From Pedobacter sp. PLR (GTDB lineage: Bacteria; Bacteroidota; Bacteroidia; Sphingobacteriales; Sphingobacteriaceae), in assembly GCF_026239675.1 (NCBI RefSeq), contig NZ_JAPIVQ010000007.1, positions 1-64,000 on the forward strand: DNA of 64,000 nucleotides, given 5' to 3'. The number at the start of each line of letters is the position of its first letter. The first letter of the stretch is position 1. A model generated the notes under the pieces. It worked only from the letters and a program-made list of their open reading frames with translations, had not been told where the DNA came from and did no database searches. Positions 36,348 to 45,944 of this stretch are shown here, in pieces. Made by a program: the position numbers and the translations under genes.

Positions 36348-37286
36348 ATGAAAAAATTCCAGACCATACTTTATTATTGCTATAGTCCAATAGCAAACGC
36401 AGAACAATTTGCTGCCACACACCTTATTTTTTGTAAATCTTTAAACCTTGTTGGCCGTATTATCGTGGCTGATGAAGGCTTGAACGGCACTGTTTCAGGA
36501 GCCACAGCGGATGTTGAAGCCTATATGGCGGCCATTCATGCGGATGAACGTTTTGCCAAAACAGAATTTAAGATTGACGAAGTCGATGAGCCTTCCTTCC
36601 TAAAGATGCACTGTCGTTATAAAGACGAGATTGTTCATTCCGGATTAAAAGACCCGAACATCATCAATCCTAATCAGCGTACAGGTAAACACCTGGAGCC
36701 GGTAGAATTTCAGAAGATGATTAAGGAAGAGGATGTGATCATTCTTGATGTACGTTCTAACTACGAGCATAACTTAGGCAGATTTAAAAATGCCATTACC
36801 TTAGACATTGAAAATTTCAGGGATTTCCCGGAACAGATCAATGAACTGGCGAAATACAAAGACAAGAAAGTGCTGACCTACTGCACAGGAGGTATCAAAT
36901 GCGAAAAAGCATCTGCCCTTCTGTTACACCATGGTTTCAACGACGTATATCAGCTTCATGGCGGAATCATCAAATATGGTAAAGAAGCCGGAGGAGAAGA
37001 TTTTGACGGTAAATGTTATGTTTTTGACAACAGGATTGCTGTAGATGTGAATTCGGTAAACCCGAGTATTGTTTCTACTTGTTACTCTTGTGGCATTGTG
37101 ACTCCAAAGATGATCAACTGTGCAAATCCGGAATGTAATGAGCACATCACACAATGTGATGCCTGTGGAGAAGAACTTCAGGGCTGTTGTTCTGTTCCTT
37201 GTACTACACATCCAAGAAAACGTCCTTACGATGGAACAGGATATTACGTTAAAGTACCTCAGCCAGTAAATACTGCTTCTAAATAG
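36348..37286 (+). CDS. trhO: tRNA uridine(34) hydroxylase, rhodanese-fold (TrhO/YceA)
   Basis: A 312-residue TrhO-family protein that hydroxylates U34 of tRNA to ho5U using O2. An acylphosphatase-like N-terminal domain spans 1-100. The rhodanese domain (about 120-215) has catalytic Cys179 in TYCTGGIKCE. A C-terminal zinc-ribbon-like tail has at least eight cysteines (CYSCG, CANPEC, CDACG, CCSVPC). Cytosolic. The PUL regulator follows after 17 bases, probably co-transcribed. Confidence 0.92.
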   Translation: MKKFQTILYYCYSPIANAEQFAATHLIFCKSLNLVGRIIVADEGLNGTVSGATADVEAYMAAIHADERFAKTEFKIDEVDEPSFLKMHCRYKDEIVHSGLKDPNIINPNQRTGKHLEPVEFQKMIKEEDVIILDVRSNYEHNLGRFKNAITLDIENFRDFPEQINELAKYKDKKVLTYCTGGIKCEKASALLLHHGFNDVYQLHGGIIKYGKEAGGEDFDGKCYVFDNRIAVDVNSVNPSIVSTCYSCGIVTPKMINCANPECNEHITQCDACGEELQGCCSVPCTTHPRKRPYDGTGYYVKVPQPVNTASK

Positions 37287-37302
37287 CTATTATCAGGCAT
37301 TC

Positions 37303-40203
37303 ATGAAGAGCAGCCAAGGGAGATACCTCATATTATATTTTTTATTTGCGTTTATTTCCCTTGCTGTTAAAGCAGACGATATTAAAAGTATCGGGGTCCC
37401 ATATGTCCAAAATTACCCAAAGTCACTTTACTTGTCAGGCAATCAAAACTGGTCAGTCAGTAAAGGTAAAAACGGCATTATGTATTTTGGAAATGCACAG
37501 GGTTTGCTTACTTATGACGGTAAATACTGGCAACAATACAAGTTACCAAACCGGCAGATTGTAAGGTCTGTGCTCGCTGCTCCCTCCGGAATCATCTATA
37601 CCGGCGGTTTTGGAGAACTTGGCTACTGGTCTTATAAAAACGACAAATTAACCTATACCTCCTTAACGAAATTAGTTCCAAAGACTAACCTGGTAAAGGA
37701 CGAAATCTGGAAAATCTGTTCCGACGGGAAAAAGGTGATTTTTCAGTCTTTTTCTACCATTTACATCTACGAGAATCATAAGATTACAGCTATTAACAGC
37801 AGCAAACCCTTTCTCTTCCTCCACCAGGTGGGAAAACGGTTCTTTGTGGAAGTATTGAGCAGTGGGCTGTTTGAATTGCAGGGCGAACAACTGATCCCAT
37901 TAAAAGGCAGTAACCCGACCAATTCAACCGATGTATTGTCTATTTTGCCTTATCGGGACAACAAACTGCTCATTGGCACCAGTAAGGATGGCTTATTCCT
38001 ATACGATGGTCAAACCTTCATCCCCTTTAATACAGCTGCCAATAACTTTCTAAAAACCTTTCAGCTCAACAATGGGGTAAAGGTTTTAAATAAGTATTAT
38101 GCATATGGCACTATCTTAAACGGCTTAATCATCATTGATGAGCAGGGAAATATAGTGCAGCAGATCAACAAATCGAGCGGCCTGCAAAACAACACCGTAC
38201 TTAGTCTTTATGCCGATCAGGACCAAAACCTCTGGGCCGGGCTCGACAATGGGATAGACCGCATAGAATTAAACTCTCCGCTATACTTTTATTTCGATAA
38301 AACCGGTCAGTTTGGAACTGTTTATTCCAGTCTGATCTACAACAATACCATTTATTTAGGAACCAATCAGGGGCTATTCTATAGTCCATGGGTATCCGGA
38401 AAAAACACCTTCAATTCTTTTGATTTCAAACTGATTCCCCATTCACAGGGACAGGTATGGGAACTTACAGTAATTGACGGGCAATTGATCTGTGGACATA
38501 ACAATGGGACCTTTAATGTCAGGGGGAATAAACTGGAAAAAATATCCAGTGCCAACGGCGGCTGGACTATAAAAAAGCTCGATGACGGACAAGAATGTCT
38601 GATTCAAGGCACCTATAATGGCCTCGTCATTTATAAGAAGGATGCCCGGGGGATATGGCGCTACCACAACAAGGTGGCTAACTTTGATGCGCCTTCAAGA
38701 TATGTGGAAAGAGATGCAAAAGGAGATATTTGGGTAAGCCATGCCTATAAAGGACTGTATAAACTCACACTGAGTCCAGACCTGAGCAGGGTGATCTCCA
38801 CCAGAATCTACAATGAGAAAAACGGCTTACCAGACGATTACAACATCAACATCTTCAAAATAGAAAACAACCTGGTCTTTTCTTCAGATAAAGGCTTTTA
38901 TGTTTATGATGACATCAGCAATCGTTTTAAAAACTATGCTGAACTCAATAAAGCACTAAAAGGCTTTTCTACGGCTAACAAAATCATTAGTGCCGGTAAA
39001 TCAAAATACTGGTTTATTAACCGTGGTAAAATGGCCCTGGCACACCTGCAGGAAACGGGACAGCTTAGTATTGATTCCAACAGGTTCAACATTCTGGATG
39101 GAAGAATGGTGCAGTACTATGAAAACATCAGCAAAATCAGTGATAATATTTACCTGATCAGCGTTGATGATGGCTTTGTAATCTATAATGGCAATAACCG
39201 TCCTGAAAACCTTAAGAAACAAGATCTACCGCTGGTACTCATTAGAAAAATAGAAGACATCACTGATACCTATCAGGTGTTGAGTGAAATTGGGAACAGG
39301 GATACAAAAATGCAAATCCCTTATTCCAGAAATAACATTCGCATTTCCTATGCCCTACCCTATTACAGACAGGCTAAAATCAAGTTTCAATACTTTTTAG
39401 AGGGATATTCTAAACAATGGTCGGAATGGAGTACTGCTTCACAGAAAGATTTCACGAACCTTAGTAAAGGAAATTATACTTTCAGGGTGAGGGCTAAAAT
39501 CAATGACCAGGTGCTTCCTCAGGAAACCTCCTTTGAATTTCAGGTACTTCCACCATTTTATGCCAGCAACTGGGCTATCGCTTTTTATGTACTCTGTGGT
39601 ATTGCCTTATTTATTGCGGCGAAACGTCTTTATGAGCTCAAACTGAAAAGAGATCAGGAAGCCATTGCGAAGAAAATGCAGGCAGAAAAAGAGGTCTTCT
39701 TAAAGAAGGAAACAGAAGCGAATGAGCGCCAGATTATCAAGCTGCAAACCGAAAAGCTACAGGTAGAACTGGCTGGAAAAAACAGGGAACTGGCAAACTC
39801 GGCGATGAGTCTGGTTTATAAAAATGAGCTGCTGCAGAAGCTGAGTCAGGAGATTGCCAAACTAAAAGATGGCAATGGGAAACCACTTTCGGAAGACCAG
39901 TTGAGGAAGATTCAGAAGGTCATTGATGAGGGGATGAATGACGAACGCGACTGGCATTTGTTCGAGAGCAGTTTCAATGAAGCCCATGAAAGCTTCTTTA
40001 AAAAATTAAAGGCAAATCATCCGGACCTTGTTCCGAATGACTTGAAATTATGTGCCTATTTACACATGAATATGAGTAGTAAAGAAATGGCATCCTTACT
40101 TAACATTTCTCTGAGGGGAGTAGAAATCAGGAGATACAGACTCCGTAAAAAGCTGGTAATCCCTCATGACAAGAACCTTGTAGAGTTCTTAATGGAGTTA
40201 TAA
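37303..40203 (+). CDS. Membrane-spanning propeller sensor with C-terminal HTH
   Basis: A 966-residue one-component regulator. It has a signal peptide (1-24), beta-propeller repeats of the two-component-propeller type (about 40-640), a Y_Y_Y (triple tyrosine) domain (about 690-760), one transmembrane helix near 765-785, a cytosolic coiled coil (about 790-870) and a LuxR-like HTH at the C-terminus (ending with EMASLLNISLRGVEIRRYRL). No histidine kinase domain. It probably binds a periplasmic glycan fragment and switches the SusC/D operon directly downstream, as similar sensors do in other PULs. Confidence 0.88.
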   Translation: MKSSQGRYLILYFLFAFISLAVKADDIKSIGVPYVQNYPKSLYLSGNQNWSVSKGKNGIMYFGNAQGLLTYDGKYWQQYKLPNRQIVRSVLAAPSGIIYTGGFGELGYWSYKNDKLTYTSLTKLVPKTNLVKDEIWKICSDGKKVIFQSFSTIYIYENHKITAINSSKPFLFLHQVGKRFFVEVLSSGLFELQGEQLIPLKGSNPTNSTDVLSILPYRDNKLLIGTSKDGLFLYDGQTFIPFNTAANNFLKTFQLNNGVKVLNKYYAYGTILNGLIIIDEQGNIVQQINKSSGLQNNTVLSLYADQDQNLWAGLDNGIDRIELNSPLYFYFDKTGQFGTVYSSLIYNNTIYLGTNQGLFYSPWVSGKNTFNSFDFKLIPHSQGQVWELTVIDGQLICGHNNGTFNVRGNKLEKISSANGGWTIKKLDDGQECLIQGTYNGLVIYKKDARGIWRYHNKVANFDAPSRYVERDAKGDIWVSHAYKGLYKLTLSPDLSRVISTRIYNEKNGLPDDYNINIFKIENNLVFSSDKGFYVYDDISNRFKNYAELNKALKGFSTANKIISAGKSKYWFINRGKMALAHLQETGQLSIDSNRFNILDGRMVQYYENISKISDNIYLISVDDGFVIYNGNNRPENLKKQDLPLVLIRKIEDITDTYQVLSEIGNRDTKMQIPYSRNNIRISYALPYYRQAKIKFQYFLEGYSKQWSEWSTASQKDFTNLSKGNYTFRVRAKINDQVLPQETSFEFQVLPPFYASNWAIAFYVLCGIALFIAAKRLYELKLKRDQEAIAKKMQAEKEVFLKKETEANERQIIKLQTEKLQVELAGKNRELANSAMSLVYKNELLQKLSQEIAKLKDGNGKPLSEDQLRKIQKVIDEGMNDERDWHLFESSFNEAHESFFKKLKANHPDLVPNDLKLCAYLHMNMSSKEMASLLNISLRGVEIRRYRLRKKLVIPHDKNLVEFLMEL

Positions 40204-40453
40204 CACTACATCATTACTACACACACCCTGTCTTTTTGCCCCACAATCCTGCATTTACTGATCAGGTAACCTGGAGACCTATAAATCCTATTCCCATATC
40301 ACAAAGCCTATTTTTAGACTAAAAACCGCTATGGAAAACAGCCTAAAAACACTACACATCAATACTGACGTATTCATGTAGAGGTCAATTTCTTGCATTA
40401 ACCACGACAGTCACAGAGATTTAGCCTATCAAATAAACATAACCTAAACGAGC
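40204..40453. promoter_or_regulatory. PUL promoter region with CTAAAAA palindrome
   Basis: These 250 bases hold no gene. TTTTTAG-A-CTAAAAA at 40311-40325 is a 15-base palindrome, and CTAAAAAC recurs at 40343-40350, 24 bases after the copy in the right arm. This is a candidate operator for the HTH of the adjacent regulator. No exact -7 box was found. Confidence 0.4.
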
Positions 40454-43400
40454 ATGAAAAGAATCTTTACAAAATTTTCTGTTTTAGCATTCCTCTGTTT
40501 TCTTTTTAATTATTCTGCCTTTGCACAGCAGATTATTATAAAAGGAAAGGTGACAGACGGCGGTGATAAAACCACTATTCCAGCTGTAAGTATACAGGTA
40601 AAAGGAGCAGCAACAGGAACACAAACAGACGCCAATGGAAACTATTCCATCAGCGCTCCGGCGACTGCCACATTGGTATTCACTTATATCGGTTATACCA
40701 CACAAGAGGTACCGGTAAACAATAGAACTACAATTAATGTACCCATGACTTCCTCCTCACAGGAACTAGAACAGGTGGTGGTAGTTGGTTACGGTACACA
40801 ACGAAAAATCGATGTGACGGGTTCCGTCGCCACTATCAAAGGAGAAGAAATTTCCAAGCAAGCTTCTGTAAATCCGGTAAGTGCATTACAGGGAAAAGTT
40901 GCCGGAGTTTCGATCACCAATAATGGTGCTCCGGGTGCTGCACCACTTATCACAATCCGTGGTACTGGTACAGTATATGGTAACACCGGTGTACTATACG
41001 TAGTAGACGGTGTTTGGTACGATGATATCAACTTTCTGAATCCATCAGATATTTTCAATATGAGTATCCTGAAAGATGCCTCAAGTTTAGCTATCTACGG
41101 GATCAGAGCCGCCAACGGTGTGGTTTTAGTAACCACCAACAGGGGTAAAAAAGGCGATGCTATCGTGAGTTACAATGGAACATTTGGTTTGCAGAGTGTA
41201 ACCAACCCTGTGAAAATGGCAGATGCTACTCAATATGCTACGATTATTAATGAAATCTATGCTTCTAAAAATGAAGACCCACTATTCAAAGATCCTACTG
41301 CTTTTGGAAAAGGAACAGACTGGTATGGGCAAATACTTAGAAATGCACAGGTAAATAACCACCAGCTATCCATCAGTGGTGGTGGCGAAAAAAACATTTA
41401 CAACTTATCACTGGGCTATCTCGATCAGGATGGCGTAGTAAAGAGCAACAACTATAAACGCTACACTGCCAGATTAACCAGTGAATTTCAGGTATTGAAA
41501 CCCTTAAAAGTGGGTTATAATGTTTCTGCAACCGCAAGTAACTCCAAAGACATTGACAACGTTATATTTCGTCAGATGTATACTTCAGGACCTGTAGTCC
41601 CTGTTTATTATGCAGATCGTACTTATGGAGATCCTAATGATTTTGGTCTGGGTAGTGGCGCAGGTGCCAATCCTCAAGCTACTATTGATTTCTTCAATAG
41701 AAGGTCTAAAAACTATAAATTCACCGGAAATCTTTATGCGGAACTCGAAATCCTAAAAAGTTTAACTTTCAGAACCAGCTTTGGTGGTGATTTCTCCCAA
41801 GCTGAAGTAAGAAGTTATAGCCCGGTTTATAAAGCAACAAATGCACAGCGTAATGAGACCAGTCTGTTGGGAATCGACAGAACAGAAGATAGAAACTGGA
41901 TCGTTGAAAACACCCTGACTTATAAAAACACCTTTGGTGACCATAATTTAACGGTACTGGCAGGACAGACTGCACAACGTAACAAACAATATTTCATCAA
42001 TAGTAAGGCCTTAAATGTCCCATTCTCCAGTGAAGGAGACCTTTATCTGGCTTTAGGAAATGCAGCCGGACGTTCACTAACGGATGGTGGTAATTTACAA
42101 ACCGCAGCCTCTTACTTCGGTCGTGTAAACTATTCCTATAAAGATCGCTATCTGCTAAATGCTTCGATGCGTGCGGATGGTGCCTCACAATTTTATGCGA
42201 ATGGAAATCCATGGGGTTACTTCCCTTCTATCGGTGCAGGTTGGGTGATCAGTAACGAGCCCTTCATGCAGGATCAGCAGATTTTCAGTAATTTAAAAAT
42301 TCGCGGAAGCTGGGGTAAAGTCGGAAATGCAGGTGTTCCTGTAAATCCAACTACGCTTACCATCTCTCAAAAAGGTGGTTATGTCGCTTATTTCAATGGT
42401 GTCGCTTATACCGGTAAAAGTATCGACCAGATTACTCCTGCCTTTATCAATTGGGAACGCAGTTCAGGTACTGACATTGGCTTAGAAGCAGGGTTTTTAG
42501 CCAATAGATTGAGTATTGAAGCTGATTATTATAACAAAGAGACACAACAAGCCATCTTTGGAATTCCGGTATCAGCAGATATGGGATTAGGAGAAGCGAA
42601 AGAAATTGGCAATCAGGCCAACTTCAGAAACCGTGGATTTGAATTCACCGCCAACTGGAGAGATAAAACTGAAGGCGGATTTACCTATTCCATCAGTGGA
42701 AACTTCGGTTACAATCAAAACAAAGTAACTTCAGTAGTAACGGGTGAAAATCCGATCTATTCTGGTGGTGAAGGATTAGCCAATGGCTCCCTTGCAACAC
42801 GCACCGTTCTTGGAAGACCAATTGGCGAATTCTTCGGTTATAAAGTGGATGGTATCTTCCAAAATGCAGGAGAAGTTTCAGCCTCTGCTCAAAAAGATGC
42901 CATAGCCGGTGATTTCAGATATGTAGATCAAAATGGCGATGGTATCATAGACGGAAAAGACCGCATCACACTTGGAAATGCAAACCCTAAATTCAACTAT
43001 GCATTAAACACTAGTTTTGCTTATAAAAACTTCGACCTTTCTCTGGACATCCAGGGAGTTGCAGGAATCAGTATCTATAATGCAAACCTTGGTGTAAGGT
43101 ATGGTAATGAGAATTTCACTGAAGACTTCTTTAAAAACAGATGGCATGGTGAAGGGACTTCAAACACCTATCCTTCCGCAAATATAGGAACCACTAAAAA
43201 TTCAGCGCCAAACTCCTTCTTTGTCGAAAAAGGAGATTATATCAGATTAAGAAATGTACAAATCGGCTACACTTTACCTGGTACGTTGCTGAGCAAGTGG
43301 AAAATGCAAAAAGTAAGGGTATTTGCTAATGCTCAAAATCCGGTAAATCTATTTGGATACAGAGGATTTAGCCCGGAAATCGGGAAACCAACCGTGGGTA

Positions 43401-43486
43401 ATTATTCACCACTAGGTGCAGGTATAGATGCCAATGTATACCCACTCTATGCTACTTATAATTTAGGTCTAAACGTTACTTTTTAA
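40454..43486 (+). CDS. SusC/RagA-family TonB-dependent outer-membrane transporter
   Basis: A 1010-residue SusC-like importer: signal peptide (1-24, ending AFAQ), a CarboxypepD_reg-like domain (about 28-105), a linker with VVVVGYGTQ, a TonB-dependent plug (about 110-230) with the SusC-typical TIRGTG segment, then the 22-strand barrel ending in an aromatic residue (VTF). Forms the lidded pedal-bin pair with the SusD protein to import oligosaccharides. First gene of the PUL; 11 bases from susD. Confidence 0.96.
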   Translation: MKRIFTKFSVLAFLCFLFNYSAFAQQIIIKGKVTDGGDKTTIPAVSIQVKGAATGTQTDANGNYSISAPATATLVFTYIGYTTQEVPVNNRTTINVPMTSSSQELEQVVVVGYGTQRKIDVTGSVATIKGEEISKQASVNPVSALQGKVAGVSITNNGAPGAAPLITIRGTGTVYGNTGVLYVVDGVWYDDINFLNPSDIFNMSILKDASSLAIYGIRAANGVVLVTTNRGKKGDAIVSYNGTFGLQSVTNPVKMADATQYATIINEIYASKNEDPLFKDPTAFGKGTDWYGQILRNAQVNNHQLSISGGGEKNIYNLSLGYLDQDGVVKSNNYKRYTARLTSEFQVLKPLKVGYNVSATASNSKDIDNVIFRQMYTSGPVVPVYYADRTYGDPNDFGLGSGAGANPQATIDFFNRRSKNYKFTGNLYAELEILKSLTFRTSFGGDFSQAEVRSYSPVYKATNAQRNETSLLGIDRTEDRNWIVENTLTYKNTFGDHNLTVLAGQTAQRNKQYFINSKALNVPFSSEGDLYLALGNAAGRSLTDGGNLQTAASYFGRVNYSYKDRYLLNASMRADGASQFYANGNPWGYFPSIGAGWVISNEPFMQDQQIFSNLKIRGSWGKVGNAGVPVNPTTLTISQKGGYVAYFNGVAYTGKSIDQITPAFINWERSSGTDIGLEAGFLANRLSIEADYYNKETQQAIFGIPVSADMGLGEAKEIGNQANFRNRGFEFTANWRDKTEGGFTYSISGNFGYNQNKVTSVVTGENPIYSGGEGLANGSLATRTVLGRPIGEFFGYKVDGIFQNAGEVSASAQKDAIAGDFRYVDQNGDGIIDGKDRITLGNANPKFNYALNTSFAYKNFDLSLDIQGVAGISIYNANLGVRYGNENFTEDFFKNRWHGEGTSNTYPSANIGTTKNSAPNSFFVEKGDYIRLRNVQIGYTLPGTLLSKWKMQKVRVFANAQNPVNLFGYRGFSPEIGKPTVGNYSPLGAGIDANVYPLYATYNLGLNVTF

Positions 43487-43497
43487 TTGATCCGGAA

Positions 43498-44985
43498 ATG
43501 AAAATATATAACCATATCGCGCTGCGAAAAGCATGCGCAATAGTCATCACAGGTACGATCTTACTCAGCACTTCATGTACAAAAAGCTTCCTTGATGTTG
43601 ATCCTCAAGCCAAACAACCTGCAGTAACATTTTGGAAAACTCAGGATGATGCACAAGCCGGCGTGTATGCCATTTATGGAAATTTACGCAGCTGGGCAAA
43701 TGTAGCCTTTCCTTCACTTGCCGTAGAAAGCATTGCTTCTGATGAGGCCGATAAAGGAAGTTCGACAAATGACGCCAGTTATCTGAACGACTTTGAAAAC
43801 TTCACGGTCACCTCTACAGATGGACAGGTACTTGGATTTTGGGAAGGCCAATACCAGAATATCAATCTTTGTAATCAGGTATTGGATAATATCCCGGGCA
43901 TAGAAATGGATCCTAACTTAAAGAGCCGCCTCCTTGCGGAAGCTAAATTTGTAAGGGCTTATTCTTATTTCAGACTAGTGAGGGCTTTTGGTGGTGTAAG
44001 GTTACACCTGACCATTCCTAAAACCCCGGCACAGTTTAACATGCCAAGAAGTTCGAGAGAAGAAGTTTATGCCGCTATAGAAAAAGACCTTGATGAAGCC
44101 GCAGCGGTACTGCCGGTAAGCTATCCAGCTGCTGATCGTGGTCGTGCAACTCAAGGCGCTGCATTAGCCCTGCATGCCAAAGTAGCCATGTATCAAAAGA
44201 AATGGGCGCAGGTACTCAGCTTAACCAATACCGTAATGACGCAAGGTTATAGCCTGCTGCCAGATTATGAATCTGTGTTCCGTTTAAATCATGAAAACAG
44301 TTCAGAATCGATATTTGAGATTCAATGCGAATATAATCCTGGTACAAAAGACGCGAGTAACAGTCAGTATGCACAGGTACAGGGCGTAAGATCCCAAGCC
44401 GGTTATTGGGGGTTTAATACACCATCACTAGACCTCGCAAACGCTTTTGAAACCGGAGATCCGCGTAGAGAAGGTACTATTCTGTTCGTAGGCACTTCCA
44501 CTCCACAAGGCGATTTAATCACTTCTGCTCCCGGAGATCCGGTAAGATACAACCATAAACCGTATGTTCCTTTTGCTACGGCTTATGACAATGATAACCC
44601 AAGAGGGGGGCAGCAAAATGTACGGGTGATACGTTACTCAGATGTATTGCTGATGAATGCTGAGGCTGCAAATGAATTGAATAATTCTGGTCAGGCCATT
44701 GCCTCTTTGGAACAGGTGAGACTAAGAGCAAGACAGGGAAATCCAGCAATTCTTCCTAAAGTAACCACTACAGACCAGACTGCACTACGCGCAGCCATTT
44801 ATCATGAAAGACGTGTTGAACTGGCCATGGAGTCAGATCGTTATTTCGATGTGATTCGTCAGGGACGCGCCGCAGCAGTATTTGGACCTAAAGGCTGGAA
44901 AGCAAATAAAAATGAAGTATGGCCAATTCCAAATACTCAGATTGAGCTAAGCGTAGGTGTCCTTACACAAAACCCAGGTTATTAA
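43498..44985 (+). CDS. SusD/RagB-family glycan-binding lipoprotein
   Basis: A 495-residue SusD-like protein. The lipobox LLSTSC (Cys about 27) anchors it on the cell surface. SusD-like N- and C-terminal parts show TPR-type helices and the family's C-terminal RQGRAA and NEVWPIPNTQIELS segments. It closes over the SusC barrel and selects the glycan. Ligand cannot be read from sequence. Confidence 0.96.
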   Translation: MKIYNHIALRKACAIVITGTILLSTSCTKSFLDVDPQAKQPAVTFWKTQDDAQAGVYAIYGNLRSWANVAFPSLAVESIASDEADKGSSTNDASYLNDFENFTVTSTDGQVLGFWEGQYQNINLCNQVLDNIPGIEMDPNLKSRLLAEAKFVRAYSYFRLVRAFGGVRLHLTIPKTPAQFNMPRSSREEVYAAIEKDLDEAAAVLPVSYPAADRGRATQGAALALHAKVAMYQKKWAQVLSLTNTVMTQGYSLLPDYESVFRLNHENSSESIFEIQCEYNPGTKDASNSQYAQVQGVRSQAGYWGFNTPSLDLANAFETGDPRREGTILFVGTSTPQGDLITSAPGDPVRYNHKPYVPFATAYDNDNPRGGQQNVRVIRYSDVLLMNAEAANELNNSGQAIASLEQVRLRARQGNPAILPKVTTTDQTALRAAIYHERRVELAMESDRYFDVIRQGRAAAVFGPKGWKANKNEVWPIPNTQIELSVGVLTQNPGY

Positions 44986-45004
44986 TCTCATTTAACGAAA
45001 AGAA

Positions 45005-45832
45005 ATGAAAACAAGATTATTCTATATACTAACAGCGGCAACCCTATCTCTTGCGGTTAGCTCCTGTACAAAGAAATTCGATCCTTCGAGCTATGCGCCG
45101 GCACTAAACATTGGTGGCTATAGCAGCACCAAAGAAGTGGCCTCAGCTAACCTGGTTGCACACTGGGCTTTCGATAACAGCTTAATTGACAGCGTTTCAA
45201 AAGTTAATGGTGTAGCCACCAACACCTCTTTTTCGGCAGGAACCAAAGGTAACGCCTTACAAGGATCTCCTACCGGATATGTGATCTCCGACACGCCGGC
45301 AGAAGTGCAGAAACTAAAAAGTTTCACGACGACCTTATGGTTCAACTCGGACTTGAATACCGGTGCAACAGGCCTGATTGACATTGCAAATTCCGCAGCC
45401 GGATGGGGTAATTTAACCATATTTCTGGAAAACAATGGTGATGCCGACAATGGTATTATTCAATTCCGTGTGAACAACAATGGCGTGCTTACCGCATCAG
45501 AAAACTATAAGGTTCCCGGCATCTGGAAAAAATGGACGCACCTGGCTTTGAGTTATGATCAGGTAAGTTCCACTTTCAACATTTACATCAATGGAGGGAA
45601 ATTAAAGGCCCTGACTGTCCCTAACAATGGGCCATTAACTTTCCAGAATGCGACAAAAATGGTTTTTGGAACCTTGCAGTTTCAAACTACTCCAAGTTTA
45701 ACCAGTGCAGGTGGCAAAGAATCATGGGCAGCTAATCTGAATGGTAAGCTGGATGAAGTCAGAATCTATAATAAAGCATTGACCACTGATGAAATCGGTG
45801 CGATATCTAAACTGGAAAGTAAAGGAAAATAA
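45005..45832 (+). CDS. LamG/concanavalin-like surface lipoprotein
   Basis: A 275-residue lipoprotein (lipobox SSC, Cys21). From about residue 52 it is a LamG-type jelly roll with the AHWAFDNSLIDS start, KGNALQG and a DEVRIYNKALT end. In PULs such proteins act as additional surface glycan-binding proteins (SusE/F-like position). No catalytic residues are visible. The next step is a strong hairpin at 45853-45882 before the GH144 gene. Confidence 0.88.
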   Translation: MKTRLFYILTAATLSLAVSSCTKKFDPSSYAPALNIGGYSSTKEVASANLVAHWAFDNSLIDSVSKVNGVATNTSFSAGTKGNALQGSPTGYVISDTPAEVQKLKSFTTTLWFNSDLNTGATGLIDIANSAAGWGNLTIFLENNGDADNGIIQFRVNNNGVLTASENYKVPGIWKKWTHLALSYDQVSSTFNIYINGGKLKALTVPNNGPLTFQNATKMVFGTLQFQTTPSLTSAGGKESWAANLNGKLDEVRIYNKALTTDEIGAISKLESKGK

Positions 45833-45852
45833 TCCAATAGCTGATCGTTATG

Positions 45853-45882
45853 AAGCGTTGCAGGTTTAATTCTGCAACGCTT
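45853..45882 (+). terminator. Hairpin inside the PUL operon
   Basis: Exact 11-base arms AAGCGTTGCAG and CTGCAACGCTT with an eight-base loop, after the LamG gene. The T content downstream is low, so partial termination or processing that lowers enzyme-gene expression relative to SusC/D is likely. Confidence 0.65.
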
Positions 45883-45944
45883 ATTGCTATCCCTATTTAG
45901 CCGATCCCCAATTATTGTGCTTCAACAGCCTCCAACTTATCACT

